Source: an uncultured Opitutales bacterium (GTDB lineage Bacteria > Verrucomicrobiota > Verrucomicrobiia > Opitutales > UBA953). Taken from it: DNA of 64,000 bases. The stretch is taken from contig CAKUQY010000002.1 in NCBI GenBank assembly GCA_934675585.1, positions 1 to 64,000 on the forward strand, given 5' to 3'. The position numbers and the translations under genes are program-made. Positions within the stretch are counted from its first letter, which is position 1; every line of letters begins with the position of its first letter. This document shows, piece by piece, positions 18,484-27,476 of the stretch. Below the pieces are notes generated by a model that was not told the origin of the DNA, made no database searches, and saw only the letters and a program-made list of their open reading frames with translations.

Positions 18484-18512
18484 TTGACATACAAAAAAAC
18501 ATTGATTAAAAT
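18484..18512 (+). promoter_or_regulatory. Strong predicted promoter of the sigma-like gene
   Basis: TTGACA (18484-18489), exact 17-bp spacer, TAAAAT (18507-18512). This is the best -35/-10 match seen in the window. It predicts a start near 18519 and a leader of about 126 nt to the ATG at 18645. Confidence 0.7.
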
Positions 18513-18533
18513 TTTCAACCCTAAAAACTATGT

Positions 18534-18570
18534 TGGCTTAACCGCCAAAAAAAATAATGGCTTAACGCCC
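18534..18570 (+). promoter_or_regulatory. Direct repeat in the 5' leader of the sigma-like gene
   Basis: TGGCTTAACCGCC (18534-18546) and TGGCTTAACGCCC (18558-18570) are spaced 24 bp apart, about two helical turns, just downstream of the predicted start point. The arrangement suggests a protein-binding or RNA regulatory site; no factor is known. Confidence 0.4.
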
Positions 18571-18644
18571 TTGATTAATTTTCCATTTCTTATCCCAAGA
18601 AATTGGCAATAATTCATCGATTCAAGATCTATTTTTTTACAACT

Positions 18645-19775
18645 ATGGCAAATTCTAAAAACCCAAAAAACTCCGCACACTCAACGCTTTCGCAAAATGA
18701 AATTTGCGAAGCTTTCAAAACGCGCGACCAAGCAATCGCCGCGGCAAGCCCGTTGCTTTTAGAAAACGGAAGCGTTTTAAAGGCAATGATCAAAATTGCC
18801 AAAGAAAAAGAAATTCCGCAAAAACGCATCAATAACGTCATCGCAAAAGTCGGGAACGCCAATATTTTTTACACGCAAACGTTCCCGCGCGCCTTGGCGC
18901 AAGCTGAACAAATTGTTCGCGAATACGATTTAGAATTGAGTCGCGGGAACGCCATTTCGCGGGAACGCAAAAACGCGATCGCGCAAATTGCGCGGGAACT
19001 CAATTTTAAATTTCTCTATCTCGTAAACGCGCTCGAAATGGCGGGAACGACCCAAAATATCGCCGAAAAATCGATTGTAACCAAACTCGAAAAAAGCGTA
19101 AAAACATCCATCAAAAATTGGAAAAACGCGCGCGACAAAGTCATTCGCTCCTTCTACAAAGCTTGCGAAAAAGAAGCAATGAATTATTTTGAAACCACGA
19201 CAAAATTTGATCGCCAAGACATCGCGCAAGAAATTATTTTGCGCATCACCGATGCTTTTGACAATTTTGACACGAGCAAAAAAGTGCGATTTTCGACCTT
19301 TATTCATACAAATTTGAAAATCAAAGGTCCGCAAATTGCCTTCTCAAAAATGTCAACAATTAGCGTTCCCGAAAACGCCAAACGCGCCTTGGCTGACGCT
19401 CAAAAAATGGCATTAAAAAACAATTGCAGTTTTGAACAAGCGCTTGAAATGCTCGACGAAAAAACAAAAAAATTTGCAAAACTCGCCTACGCGTCAAGAA
19501 CAACTGTCGAACTTGATCGCGAGATTTTCCAAAATTCAAAAAAGTCTGAAACGCTTGGCGACCGCATTCCCGAGCCAGATTTAGAAAATGAAATTTCGCC
19601 ACAAGGACGTTCTTTTAAAGAATGGTTAAACGACTTGGCTGCCGAGCAAAGCGATTTTGCGCTCGCCTGTCAAAGTCAATGCAACAGTCGCGAAATCGCA
19701 CAAAAATACAATCGCAGTTGCGAAAACGTCGAAGAAATTCGCCGCCTTTTGCGCATCGTAAAATTCGTCGCTTAA
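18645..19775 (+). CDS. Divergent sigma-70-like regulatory protein
   Basis: Protein of 376 residues from the ATG at 18645 (an in-frame ATG at 18603 would add 14). The middle resembles sigma region 2: FDRQDIAQEIILRITDAFDNF followed by VRFSTFIHTNLKIKGPQIA, matching the D-x-x-Q-E and FSTY-like blocks. ISVPENAKRALADAQ and LDEKTKKFAKLA resemble region 3, and QCNSREIAQKYNRSCENVEEI at the end resembles the region 4 helix-turn-helix. The first 170 residues, rich in Lys and Ala, match nothing I know. It has a near-consensus promoter, a repeat-bearing leader and a strong terminator, and stands alone. It is probably an alternative sigma factor, but this rests on weak motif similarity. Confidence 0.6.
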   Translation: MANSKNPKNSAHSTLSQNEICEAFKTRDQAIAAASPLLLENGSVLKAMIKIAKEKEIPQKRINNVIAKVGNANIFYTQTFPRALAQAEQIVREYDLELSRGNAISRERKNAIAQIARELNFKFLYLVNALEMAGTTQNIAEKSIVTKLEKSVKTSIKNWKNARDKVIRSFYKACEKEAMNYFETTTKFDRQDIAQEIILRITDAFDNFDTSKKVRFSTFIHTNLKIKGPQIAFSKMSTISVPENAKRALADAQKMALKNNCSFEQALEMLDEKTKKFAKLAYASRTTVELDREIFQNSKKSETLGDRIPEPDLENEISPQGRSFKEWLNDLAAEQSDFALACQSQCNSREIAQKYNRSCENVEEIRRLLRIVKFVA

Positions 19776-19793
19776 CGTTCCCGCGAAAAACAT

Positions 19794-19840
19794 AAAAAAA
19801 TCTGCCGCCTCGCATATTCGCGTTTGCGGCAGATTTTTTT
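19794..19840. terminator. Bidirectional terminator
   Basis: A perfect inverted repeat (arms 19794-19808 and 19826-19840) has a GC core ATCTGCCGC/GCGGCAGAT flanked by A and T runs of about seven. It can terminate both the sigma-like gene and the convergent tRNA-His. Confidence 0.9.
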
Positions 19841-19843
19841 TGA

Positions 19844-19921
19844 TGGGAGGAAGAAGGGGATTTGAACCCCCGACCCTCGGAACCACAATCCGATGCTCTA
19901 ACCAACTGAGCTATCTTCCCC
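19844..19921 (-). tRNA. tRNA-His (GTG)
   Basis: Minus-strand cloverleaf. The acceptor stem GGGAAGA pairs with TCTTCCT. An extra 5' G at 19921 faces discriminator C, the tRNA-His identity pair. The anticodon loop TTGTGGT gives anticodon GTG. The T-loop is TTCAAAT, and CCA is encoded at the 3' end. It converges on the sigma-like gene across a shared terminator. Confidence 0.97.
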
Positions 19922-20003
19922 ATCATTAAAACAACACAAAATTGCGTTGCTGTTTATCTATTTTAACAAATTAACAAAATCAGTCAAGAAAAAACGCTAA
20001 AAA

Positions 20004-21152
20004 TCAAAGCTCGAGCAAGCGTTCAAGTGCCATTTTTAAGCGTTCCCGCGGGCAAGCCAAGTTAATGCGCACAAATCCCTCGCCCGCCGCGCCATAAAGC
20101 GTTCCCGCAGCAAAACGCACGCGCGCGCGTTCCCGCCAAAAATCAACTAACGCTTGCGAACTTTTCCCGCTTGCGCGAATATCCACCCAAGCGAGATAAG
20201 TTGCCTCCAACTTGCAAACCGAATATTGCGGAAAATGTTTGGCGAAAAATTCGCACAAAAACAAATAATTTTCATGCAAATATTTTATCAACGCGTTGAG
20301 CCAATCTTCACCATTATTGTAGGCGGCAATTAGCCCTGCCACGCCAAACGGGTTCACATCGCAAACTTCATTGATGTTAATCGCGCGATTAATTTTTTCA
20401 CACACTTTTTCATCGTCGGCAATAATGCAAGCAATTTGCAATCCCGCCGTGTTAAATGCTTTTGACGGCGAAATTAACGAAATTTGACGCACACGATCTA
20501 CCGCGGGAACGGTCGCGAACGGAATAAATTTGTTTCCCGGCATCAGCAATTCGCAATGGATTTCATCGCTCACCACATATTTGCCATATTTTTTGCAAAG
20601 CTCAGCGATGCGCGTTTGTTCGTCGAGCGTCCAAGCGCGTCCTGCGGGATTGTGCGGATTGCAATGTAAAAATAATTTTACACGCGGATCTGCCAAGCGG
20701 CGTTCAAAATCTTCAAAATCAATCGTATAAGTGCCGTTCCCGTAAACGAGCTGACATTCCTCGACGATGCAATCATTATTGCGAATTGACGAGAAAAAAC
20801 AATTATAAACCGGCGTCAAAACCAAAACGCGATCGCCGGGAGCACAAAGCGCTTTAATCGTTGCCGAAATCGCGGGAACGACGCTTGAAGTGTAAAGAAT
20901 TTGTTCCCGCGCAATTTGCCAATGATGACGACGTTCAAACCAATTAATCAATGCATTATAAAAATTTTCGCCCACGTGAGTGTAGCCAAAAACGCCGTGA
21001 TTAACGCGTTCCCGCAATGCTTCGATTACGCAAGGCGCTGTTTCAAAATCCATGTCCGCGACCCACAGCGGCAAAACGTCGCGCGCGTCTTCGTCCCACT
21101 TGACAGAACCGCTCCCGCGGCGATCGATCATTTTGTCAAAATTGTAATTCAT
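20004..21152 (-). CDS. patB: PatB/MalY-type PLP aminotransferase (cystathionine beta-lyase)
   Basis: Fold-type I PLP enzyme that cleaves cystathionine to homocysteine, or related C-S lyase substrates. The N-terminus NFDKMIDRRGSGSVKWD and LPLWVADMDFE is typical of the PatB/MalY group. SPSKAFNTAGLQIACI contains the Schiff-base lysine, and HCNPHNPAGRAW is the conserved substrate/PLP block. At 382 residues it has standard length. A DUF3737 gene begins about 9 bp upstream on the same strand, suggesting an operon. metX in the same window shows that homocysteine synthesis occurs, consistent with a methionine role, though other C-S substrates are possible. Confidence 0.88.
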   Translation of the reverse strand: MNYNFDKMIDRRGSGSVKWDEDARDVLPLWVADMDFETAPCVIEALRERVNHGVFGYTHVGENFYNALINWFERRHHWQIAREQILYTSSVVPAISATIKALCAPGDRVLVLTPVYNCFFSSIRNNDCIVEECQLVYGNGTYTIDFEDFERRLADPRVKLFLHCNPHNPAGRAWTLDEQTRIAELCKKYGKYVVSDEIHCELLMPGNKFIPFATVPAVDRVRQISLISPSKAFNTAGLQIACIIADDEKVCEKINRAININEVCDVNPFGVAGLIAAYNNGEDWLNALIKYLHENYLFLCEFFAKHFPQYSVCKLEATYLAWVDIRASGKSSQALVDFWRERARVRFAAGTLYGAAGEGFVRINLACPRERLKMALERLLEL

Positions 21153-21161
21153 CTTAAAAAA

Positions 21162-22025
21162 TTATTGGCGTTCCCGCACAACGCAATTCGCGCCCTTGGG
21201 CAAATATTCATCGTAAGTAATCGAACCAATTTTATCGGCGACGATTTCGCCGCTTTTTGGATTTTTAATATTGGTGATGTTCCCGCGAATTTGCGCTTTT
21301 ACATCTGAATATTCGAATGCGCGATCGCAAGCAAGATCGAACGTGCAATCTTCAAGCACCAAATTTTTAGCATAGCAAAGTGGCTGTTCGCCCGAAATAT
21401 GACAGCGCACCAAACGCACATTTTTTGAATGCCACGCGAGATATTCGCCCGCGAGCTCAGAATCGTAAATTGTTACATCTTCGCATTCCCAAAGCGCATC
21501 TTTGGTTGTGATTTTTGCGTTGCGCACTACGAGGTTTTTGCAATATTGAAAAATATAATTTGAATTGCTCGTCAAACCATCAATTTCAATATCTTTACAA
21601 AACATAAACGGATATGTGCCGCCTTTTAAATTCAAATTTTTCGCGCGAATTTTTTTCACTTTCCAAAACGTTTCATCAGCATCGTTAATCGTTACATTTT
21701 CGAGCGTCAAACCGTCCATTTCGCGAAAAAATTTGGGTCCGTCAATCACGCTGTCGCGCATCGTCATTTCGTCGCTGTACCAAATCGCCGAGCGCGATCC
21801 CGCGGCAAAATAACAGCGCTCAATTACGCTCCCGTCCACATGCCACCAAGGATATTTTCCAAAAAACTTACAATCGACAGCTTCGATGTTTTTGCATTGT
21901 TTGATGCCACTTTCGCCATCGGTAATGACGACAGATTCTAAGCGTGTATTTTCGATTCCAAACAATGGACGTTCCCCGCCGAATTCCTGATCGCTAATCA
22001 ATTTTGATATCATTTGTTTTTTCAT
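21162..22025 (-). CDS. DUF3737 family right-handed parallel beta-helix protein
   Basis: Protein of 287 residues lacking a signal peptide. It shows many short repeated strands of the type CKNIEAVDCKFFG, CKDIEIDGLTSNSNYIFQYC and AKNLVLEDCTFD, giving a pectate-lyase-like beta-helix. The order and motifs match DUF3737, a conserved family of unknown function in gut bacteria. The N-terminal EFGGERPLFG and the WHSKNVRLVRCHISGEQPLCY stretch are characteristic. It is cotranscribed with a PatB-type lyase, as is often seen for this family from memory. No catalytic residues can be assigned. Confidence 0.85.
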   Translation of the reverse strand: MKKQMISKLISDQEFGGERPLFGIENTRLESVVITDGESGIKQCKNIEAVDCKFFGKYPWWHVDGSVIERCYFAAGSRSAIWYSDEMTMRDSVIDGPKFFREMDGLTLENVTINDADETFWKVKKIRAKNLNLKGGTYPFMFCKDIEIDGLTSNSNYIFQYCKNLVVRNAKITTKDALWECEDVTIYDSELAGEYLAWHSKNVRLVRCHISGEQPLCYAKNLVLEDCTFDLACDRAFEYSDVKAQIRGNITNIKNPKSGEIVADKIGSITYDEYLPKGANCVVRERQ

Positions 22026-22088
22026 AGAAATAATTATACACGTTAAAGTAAACTCTGAGTCAAATTGCGTTCCCGCAAACGCTCGATT

Positions 22089-23354
22089 TTATTTGCGCCC
22101 GCCCGCGAGTGGCACAAGCGCGATAGGCGCGTAGCGACGCAAAATCCAAAACATCGTTATGCTAAACGCCAACACAAAAACCGTAAAAAATACAAATCCA
22201 AGAATGACTTCGAAATCACTTTCTTTGGGCAACGAGCGCAAAATGGTTGTTTCAAAAATGCGACAACCCACAGATTGCGAGCAAAATACAAAAAACGACG
22301 CTCCCGCCAAAAATCGATGCGAGACCAATTTGCCATTCGTTAAACCTTTGGCAACCCAGCCCCAAAATGACATCGCGCCCAAAATAATGCAAACAACACG
22401 CATAAAATAACGCAATTCAAGCGGCAAATCTGACAAGCCCAAAACCAACCAATTAAAATCTACAAACGCAAAAACACAATAAATCAACAAAGTCACCCAG
22501 CGCGCGGGAACGCAAATATCCGAAAAACAAAATTTATTTATCGAAAAAAATGCGCCCAGCCCAAAAAAGAAAAATTCAAAAACTAAAGTTTTAGCATTCA
22601 CCAGCAATGTTGTTCCCGTATCAATCCAAAAAATACAGATCAAAAACAAAAGCGCCAACGCAGAAATGCCCAGCCATTTGCGCTTAAAAAGCCACCACGC
22701 AAGCGGCGACAACAAACTCAACAAAAACAAATCGCGCACAAACCAAAATTGTTCAAGCAACGGACGCGGGAACAGCTCGCCCGGCATTAACGTTCCCGCA
22801 AAAGTCATCGCAATCAAACCCGCAACAGGATTCCCCTCGCCGACAAAACAAGTTAAATCGCCTCCGCGAAACGCCACTGCCCAGTGCAAAAATGCCGACA
22901 AATCTCCGCTATCGCCCGCCGCCAACCAGCGCACATAAATTTGCAACATCGCCAAAAAATTCCAAACAACATACGGAATCAACAACGAAAAAATGCGACG
23001 CTTACTTTTGGCAATCCAAATCGACGACGTCAATTTATCAACATTCAAAAAATAAAAATAACCCGCAATAAACAAAAACAACGGCAACGCAACACGCGTC
23101 AAAACTTCTTGCACAAATTGAATCAACACCAATGCCACAGGAAAACGATGCACATCCGAAACCCAACTAATCACGCTCTTAAACCACGGCGCATAATCTT
23201 CCGAAAACCAATAAAACAAGGTTACGTGAATCAAAACAACCATCGCAATCAGCGGAAATCGCAACCACGACGCCACGCTGCAGTCAAGTTCCGTTCCCGC
23301 CAACGTCGAAACCGCCACGGGCTCGGGAACAGCTGTTTCTTTTTGGTCTTCCAT
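22089..23354 (-). CDS. Acyltransferase-3 family membrane protein
   Basis: Integral membrane protein of 421 residues with ten or so hydrophobic segments. The N-terminal part DCSVASWLRFPLIAMVVLIHVT contains the R-x10-H pattern of OafA/WecH-like acyltransferases. RVALPLFLFIAGYFYF and SLLIPYVVWNFLA follow as in the family. It probably O-acylates a surface glycan. It is separated from guaB by a short gap and not linked to other glycan genes here. It is intact, unlike the related gene at 4660-5734, and the two could be functional alternatives. Confidence 0.87.
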   Translation of the reverse strand: MEDQKETAVPEPVAVSTLAGTELDCSVASWLRFPLIAMVVLIHVTLFYWFSEDYAPWFKSVISWVSDVHRFPVALVLIQFVQEVLTRVALPLFLFIAGYFYFLNVDKLTSSIWIAKSKRRIFSLLIPYVVWNFLAMLQIYVRWLAAGDSGDLSAFLHWAVAFRGGDLTCFVGEGNPVAGLIAMTFAGTLMPGELFPRPLLEQFWFVRDLFLLSLLSPLAWWLFKRKWLGISALALLFLICIFWIDTGTTLLVNAKTLVFEFFFFGLGAFFSINKFCFSDICVPARWVTLLIYCVFAFVDFNWLVLGLSDLPLELRYFMRVVCIILGAMSFWGWVAKGLTNGKLVSHRFLAGASFFVFCSQSVGCRIFETTILRSLPKESDFEVILGFVFFTVFVLAFSITMFWILRRYAPIALVPLAGGRK

Positions 23355-23446
23355 ATTTTTTACAACAAACTATTTACCAACATTATAAACGCTCGTTCCC
23401 GCCAAATAAAGCACAAACGCGTTCCCGCGACACAACAAAAAAATCA

Positions 23447-23475
23447 TTGAAAAAATCGCGCCGAAACGATATCAT
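23447..23475 (+). promoter_or_regulatory. Predicted guaB promoter
   Basis: TTGAAA (23447-23452), 17-bp spacer, TATCAT (23470-23475), predicting a leader of about 20 nt before the ATG at 23504. The leader lacks a Shine-Dalgarno match. Confidence 0.5.
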
Positions 23476-23503
23476 AATAGAGTAAAGTTTAACTGTTACT
23501 ACT

Positions 23504-25057
23504 ATGAAATCAATCGACAGCAAATTTTACAAAAACTCAGACGAATTCTTCGCGGCAAACGCGGGAACTGGCCTCACTTACGACGACGTGTCGCTCGCAA
23601 CTTGTTTCTCTGACGTGTTGCCGCGTATGACAAGTTTGGCAACGACGATTTCCGACAAAATCACGCTTTCGTTGCCAATTATGTCGGCGGATATGGACAC
23701 CGTTACCGAATCGACAATGGCGATCGCGATGGCGCTTCACGGCGGGATCGGCATGATTCACTACAACATGAGCAACGCCACCCAAATCGCCGAAGTTTCA
23801 AAAGTAAAAACCTACATTCACGGCATGAATCGCCATCCCGCGACGATCACCGCCGACCTCACGATCGGCGACGTGCTCGCGATCATCGAAAACAACGGCT
23901 ACGGCTTTTCATCGTTCCCAGTCGTTGACGACGAAGGTAAACTGCTCGGGCTCATTCGCGGCGGCGTTGTCAAAAATCGCCACGCGGCGCGCAAAGTTGC
24001 CGACGTAATGATCCCGCGCGCACAAGTTTTGACAATCAACGAAAAAGAACTCGGCACAGATCCGATCGCGGCGGCAGACCGCATTTTCCTCGAACACATC
24101 GGCACCAACAAACTGCTCGTCGTGGACGACGAAAATCACTTGCGCGGACTTTTCTGCCTTTCGGACGTTGAACATATTCGCGATGAAATTTCAACTGACG
24201 CAATCCGCCCAAGCCGCGACGAAAGTTTCCGCCTGCGTTGCGGCGCTTCGGTCGCGGTCCCGCGCTATCCCGACGGAAAAGTCAATTACGACGCGCTTAA
24301 CGAACACGTCACCAATCTCGTCAACGCGGGCGTCGATGCAATTATTATTTCAACCGCTCACGGACATTCCGCGGGTGTGGGCGAATGCGTGCGCTTTGTG
24401 CGCGACCATTTTAAAGGGCTGACAATCATCGCAGGAAACGTCACCAGCGCAGAAGGCGTTGAATTCCTCGCTGACGCGGGAGCAGACGCGGTGAAAATCG
24501 GTCAAGGCCCTGGCTCGATTTGCTCGACGCGCATCGTCGCGGGTGTGGGAATTCCGCAATTGACCGCGCTTTATGTCGCCGCCCAAGCGGGAAAAGCAAA
24601 AGGCGTGCGCATCATCGCCGACGGCGGGATCACCAAATCGGGCGACATCGTCAAAGCGCTCACGCAAGTCGATTGCGTCATGCTCGGCGGTATGCTCGCG
24701 GGTTGCAAAGAAGCGCCGGGTAAAATCATGGAAATCAACGGAAAACTTTACAAAGAATACCGTGGCATGGGCTCGATGGAAGCGATGCGCCACGGCTCGG
24801 CGGCGCGCTACGGTCACGACCTGCGCAACAGCAAAATCACCAAAGTCGCTCCCGAAGGCGTCGAAGCCCTCAAAGAAGTTTCGGGTAGCGTCGATCAAGT
24901 GCTCACCACACTTTCAGGCGGCGTGCAAAGCGGCTTGGGCTATCTCGGTGCCTCCGACCTCAAAACGCTCCGCCAAAACGCGCGCTTTATTCGCGTTACC
25001 CCTGCAGGACAACGCGAATCCGCACCGCACGACATCGTCGAAATCAAACAAAAATAA
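23504..25057 (+). CDS. guaB: IMP dehydrogenase
   Basis: Oxidises IMP to XMP with NAD+, the first committed step of GMP synthesis. [18 protein letters not shown] starts the TIM barrel. Two CBS domains lie roughly at residues 110-235. The catalytic loop [11 protein letters not shown] holds the active Cys, with a later GMGSMEAM flap. At 517 residues it is slightly longer than the E. coli enzyme (488). Codon use here is GC-richer and more uniform than in neighbours, as expected for a highly expressed gene. It contains no exact copy of the iterated word, only partial forms (GCGGGATCG, GCGGGAGCA). A terminator built from an inverted pair of the word follows. Confidence 0.97.
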   Translation: MKSIDSKFYKNSDEFFAANAGTGLTYDDVSLATCFSDVLPRMTSLATTISDKITLSLPIMSADMDTVTESTMAIAMALHGGIGMIHYNMSNATQIAEVSKVKTYIHGMNRHPATITADLTIGDVLAIIENNGYGFSSFPVVDDEGKLLGLIRGGVVKNRHAARKVADVMIPRAQVLTINEKELGTDPIAAADRIFLEHIGTNKLLVVDDENHLRGLFCLSDVEHIRDEISTDAIRPSRDESFRLRCGASVAVPRYPDGKVNYDALNEHVTNLVNAGVDAIIISTAHGHSAGVGECVRFVRDHFKGLTIIAGNVTSAEGVEFLADAGADAVKIGQGPGSICSTRIVAGVGIPQLTALYVAAQAGKAKGVRIIADGGITKSGDIVKALTQVDCVMLGGMLAGCKEAPGKIMEINGKLYKEYRGMGSMEAMRHGSAARYGHDLRNSKITKVAPEGVEALKEVSGSVDQVLTTLSGGVQSGLGYLGASDLKTLRQNARFIRVTPAGQRESAPHDIVEIKQK

Positions 25058-25073
25058 CTTCGACAAAATCCTC

Positions 25074-25118
25074 AAAAAAAGCGTTCCCGCGAGCCACTCT
25101 CACGGGAACGCTTTTTTA
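25074..25118 (+). terminator. guaB terminator made from an inverted pair of the iterated word
   Basis: AGCGTTCCCG (25080-25089) pairs with CGGGAACGCT (25103-25112); flanking A7 and T6 runs extend the stem. It begins about 16 bp after the guaB stop. Confidence 0.9.
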
Positions 25119-25138
25119 TACGCGGGAACGAAAATTAT

Positions 25139-25211
25139 TTTATCACCGAATTAAACGAAACGAAGCGAACAATATCAAACTTCGCTCAATTTGCTAAATT
25201 CGGTGATAAAA
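25139..25211. repeat. 73-bp imperfect palindrome
   Basis: Outer arms TTTTATCACCGAATT and AAATTCGGTGATAAAA match over about 15 bp, with an inner pair AGCGAA / TTCGCT. It resembles a small palindromic repeat or mobile-element end and separates the guaB terminator from a decayed gene. Confidence 0.6.
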
Positions 25212-25219
25212 ACACGGCA

Positions 25220-25360
25220 TTATTGCTCTACGGGAACAAGCACAACGCGGAAGCCAAGGGCGACATCGCGGTCGACGGGAAAGAGGTCGTAGACGAAGGA
25301 CGACTCACAGCCACCGGCATCGCCAATGTAGCGCCACCGCGAAAAACGTGGTAAGAGCGA
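25220..25360 (-). pseudogene. C-terminal fragment of a sulfatase-modifying-factor-like gene
   Basis: On the minus strand the last 41 or so codons read WRYIGDAGGCESSFVYDLF, then PVDRDVALGFRVVLVPVEQ and a stop. This closely parallels the C-terminus of the intact gene at 25975-26760 (CRTRLGFRVVLVPAGQ). Upstream, SYHVFRGG is in a different frame, so a frameshift and loss of the N-terminal two-thirds are visible. It is a relic of a second paralogue, adjacent to the palindrome at 25139-25211. Confidence 0.8.
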
Positions 25361-25392
25361 TAATATTTAAACTTATCTAAACACCACTCTTA

Positions 25393-25732
25393 CTAATCGT
25401 CAAAATCATCAATTCCTGTAACAACAAACAAGAACATTTTCATACTAAAAAAGAAGGCTCCAATTCCAGCGCCAATCATAAAACATTGCAGCAATTCGCT
25501 ACTAAAAAATCGCGGGATCGCCTCAATGCCATACCATACCCCATTTATTGAAAATGCAACAATTGTAGGGTCAATTATTATTGCCTTAGAATGAATAAAT
25601 AAATGCTTCAATGGATAGTATTCATCGCCCCATACAAATGAACCACCGCCAAAATAAAAGAGCAGAAATAACAATAAATATTATTCCGCATTTAAGCGCG
25701 TTCATTCGCCCTTCTTTATCTAATTTTTTCAT
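25393..25732 (-). pseudogene. Small membrane protein, probably frameshifted
   Basis: From an ATG at 25732 the minus strand reads MKKLDKEGRMNALKCGIIF, entering a hydrophobic segment. Sequence continuity then shifts to another frame at about 25645-25675, reading LLFYFGGGSFVWGDEYYPLK to the end IDDFDD at 25393. The latter frame alone has a second membrane segment (FMIGAGIGAFFFSMKMFLFVV). The parts look like one protein of about 110 residues with two membrane segments. I do not recognise a family. Whether the frameshift is real cannot be judged. Confidence 0.45.
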
Positions 25733-25799
25733 AGACACAATCTTTCGTTAAGGTTATTTATTTTTTTTAATTTTTACTACAAACATCCACCTAACGTTG

Positions 25800-25955
25800 A
25801 AAATCATCTTCGTATGCTTCAATTTCTCCACTACCGACAAATCCAAAAACACATGGCATTAAAATGTTAAAACTAAGACCTTGCGGGAACGTTATTTTTT
25901 ATGGCTGCGGGCGGCTCCGCTGCGCCCGCGCATAAAAAATTTTGGCGTTCCCGCA
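25800..25955 (-). other. Gene-end relic and hairpin between decayed genes
   Basis: A short minus-strand frame ending at about 25800 reads MPCVFGFVGSGEIEAYEDD and appears to be the tail of a lost gene. It is followed upstream by nested inverted repeats at 25883-25955: an outer pair of the iterated word, then TTTTTTATG/CATAAAAAA, then GCGGGCG/CGCCCGC. The latter probably terminates the lipoprotein gene at 25975-26760. Confidence 0.45.
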
Positions 25956-25974
25956 AAGCCCAAAAACATAGGCA

Positions 25975-26760
25975 TTATTGACCTGCGGGAACAAGAACAA
26001 CGCGGAAGCCAAGGCGTGTTCTACAGCCGTCTTCGTAATCGTAGTTGACATACGACGACTCGTAGTTGTTGGCGCCGTGGTTGTAGCCGCCGCCGCGACA
26101 AACGCGGGAATAATAACCCGAGCCCACATCGTCCAAACACCATTCCTGAACATTCCCGTGCATATCGTGAATTCCCCAAGCATTCGGTTCTTTTTTGCCG
26201 ACAAGACGAGTTTTATCGTTGGAATTTCCATACCACCACGCAACACGACTTAAATCTTCCTTGGTATCACCCGAACAATATTTTGTCGTCGTTCCTGCGC
26301 GACAAGCAATTTCCCATTGTTCCGATGTCGGGAGACTGTATTTATAATTCGCAGGCAAACGACCTGCATCGCGTTCCTGCGTGGTTAATTTCTCGCAAAA
26401 CTTCATCGCGTCATGCCAAGAAACAGAAAATACAGGCATATTATCTCCCAAAAATTCCCCAAATTCTTCACTCTCCAAGTCTTTATTCATTTTCGCTTCA
26501 TGTCCAGCACGCTCAGCCATTGTCAATTCCTCCTCATTTAATGCTTTGAGCATTTTTTCTTTAAGACATTCTTTAAAAGACGATTTTTTCATAACTTTTA
26601 CATATTGCGCTTGTGTCACTTCGTATTTGCCGATTGACCAACCGCAATCGGGAATTTGAACTGTTTCTACTAATGGCTTTTCGCCACAAGCGCAAAACAA
26701 GAATGACATTCCGCCAACAAAAAGGCAGGTAATTAATTTTTTTAGTTTTAATAATTTCAT
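25975..26760 (-). CDS. SUMF1/FGE-like domain lipoprotein
   Basis: Predicted lipoprotein of 261 residues. The signal MKLLKLKKLITCLFVGGMSF runs into LFCAC, a plausible lipobox with the modified Cys near residue 25. The remainder is a formylglycine-generating-enzyme-type fold: GKYEVTQAQYVKVM, SWHDAMKFCEKL, LPTSEQWEIACRAGT, NAWGIHDMHGNVQEWCLDD and LGFRVVLVP. The catalytic cysteine pair of true FGE is not evident near the C-terminus, where only one Cys (DGCRTR) is seen. It is therefore probably a binding or structural protein, as are many bacterial members. A decayed paralogue lies just downstream. Confidence 0.85.
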   Translation of the reverse strand: MKLLKLKKLITCLFVGGMSFLFCACGEKPLVETVQIPDCGWSIGKYEVTQAQYVKVMKKSSFKECLKEKMLKALNEEELTMAERAGHEAKMNKDLESEEFGEFLGDNMPVFSVSWHDAMKFCEKLTTQERDAGRLPANYKYSLPTSEQWEIACRAGTTTKYCSGDTKEDLSRVAWWYGNSNDKTRLVGKKEPNAWGIHDMHGNVQEWCLDDVGSGYYSRVCRGGGYNHGANNYESSYVNYDYEDGCRTRLGFRVVLVPAGQ

Positions 26761-27476
26761 AATATTTTATAGAGGTTAATAATTAAGTTCTTCAAAGATT
26801 CTAAACTCGAAAAAAAAACGCAAGGACTTTTTCGCGCTGGAACAGGATTTTGGCAAACACAGATAAAACTGATTTTAACACAGATGACACGGAGATTTTG
26901 TTTATTGTCGCGCGGGAACGCGTGAATACGATTTTTATCCACAGATTAAAAGATTTAAACGATTGGCTCTGTTAAAATCTTCAAAATCCTAAAATCTGTG
27001 GATAAAATATCCTGTTCCCGCGCGATTTTGTTTTTTTTTAGTTCACCCCTTCGGGGCTGGTGTTGTGTTTGACTTTACCCCCACACGTGAGACGCGCATT
27101 CGCGCGATTATGACGATGACAATGACGATGACCGAGTTTGAAAATAACTGAAATAAAATTCGCTCGCTTTTGTGGGGGTTAGCCATCGCGGGAACGCGTT
27201 CCCGCAATTTTAGTACCTTCGGCACTGCAAAGTTCCTATTTCATCCTATTGAACCTACGGTTTTTCATTTTCGCGTTCCCGCGGGCGAGTTGGGAAAGCT
27301 TTCAGGTTTTTGGGATTTTGTTTTTACCCCAAGTGATTTTTCGCGTTGCGTTTTTAGCGTTCCCGCGAAAGATAAAAAATCTGCAAAATCGGCGAGATCT
27401 GCGTGAGAAAAAATCCCGCGTTCCCGCGCGCATTAACAATTTGTTAATTTGAAAATGATAATTTATAATTAGTTTT
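26761..27476. repeat. Repeat-filled gap including one copy of the TACCCCCACAC element
   Basis: No gene is visible in 715 bp. Positions 26830-27010 hold degenerate ACACAGAT/ATCCACAGATT-type repeats that also occur near 8690, 37400, 50430 and 52130. At 27031-27260 lies an element seen again at 45486-45650 and 45821-45985: AGTTCACCCCTTCGGGG, then ACCCCCACA...TGTGGGGGT inverted ends (27077-27179), then a perfect 18-bp palindrome GCGGGAACGCGTTCCCGC (27188-27205) and CCTATTGAACCTACGG. Confidence 0.8.
27441..27469 (+). promoter_or_regulatory. Predicted promoter giving a leaderless mRNA
   Basis: TTGTTA (27441-27446), 17-bp spacer, TATAAT (27464-27469). The -10 ends 7 bp before the ATG at 27477, so the transcript would start at or within a base or so of the start codon. 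Confidence 0.6.
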
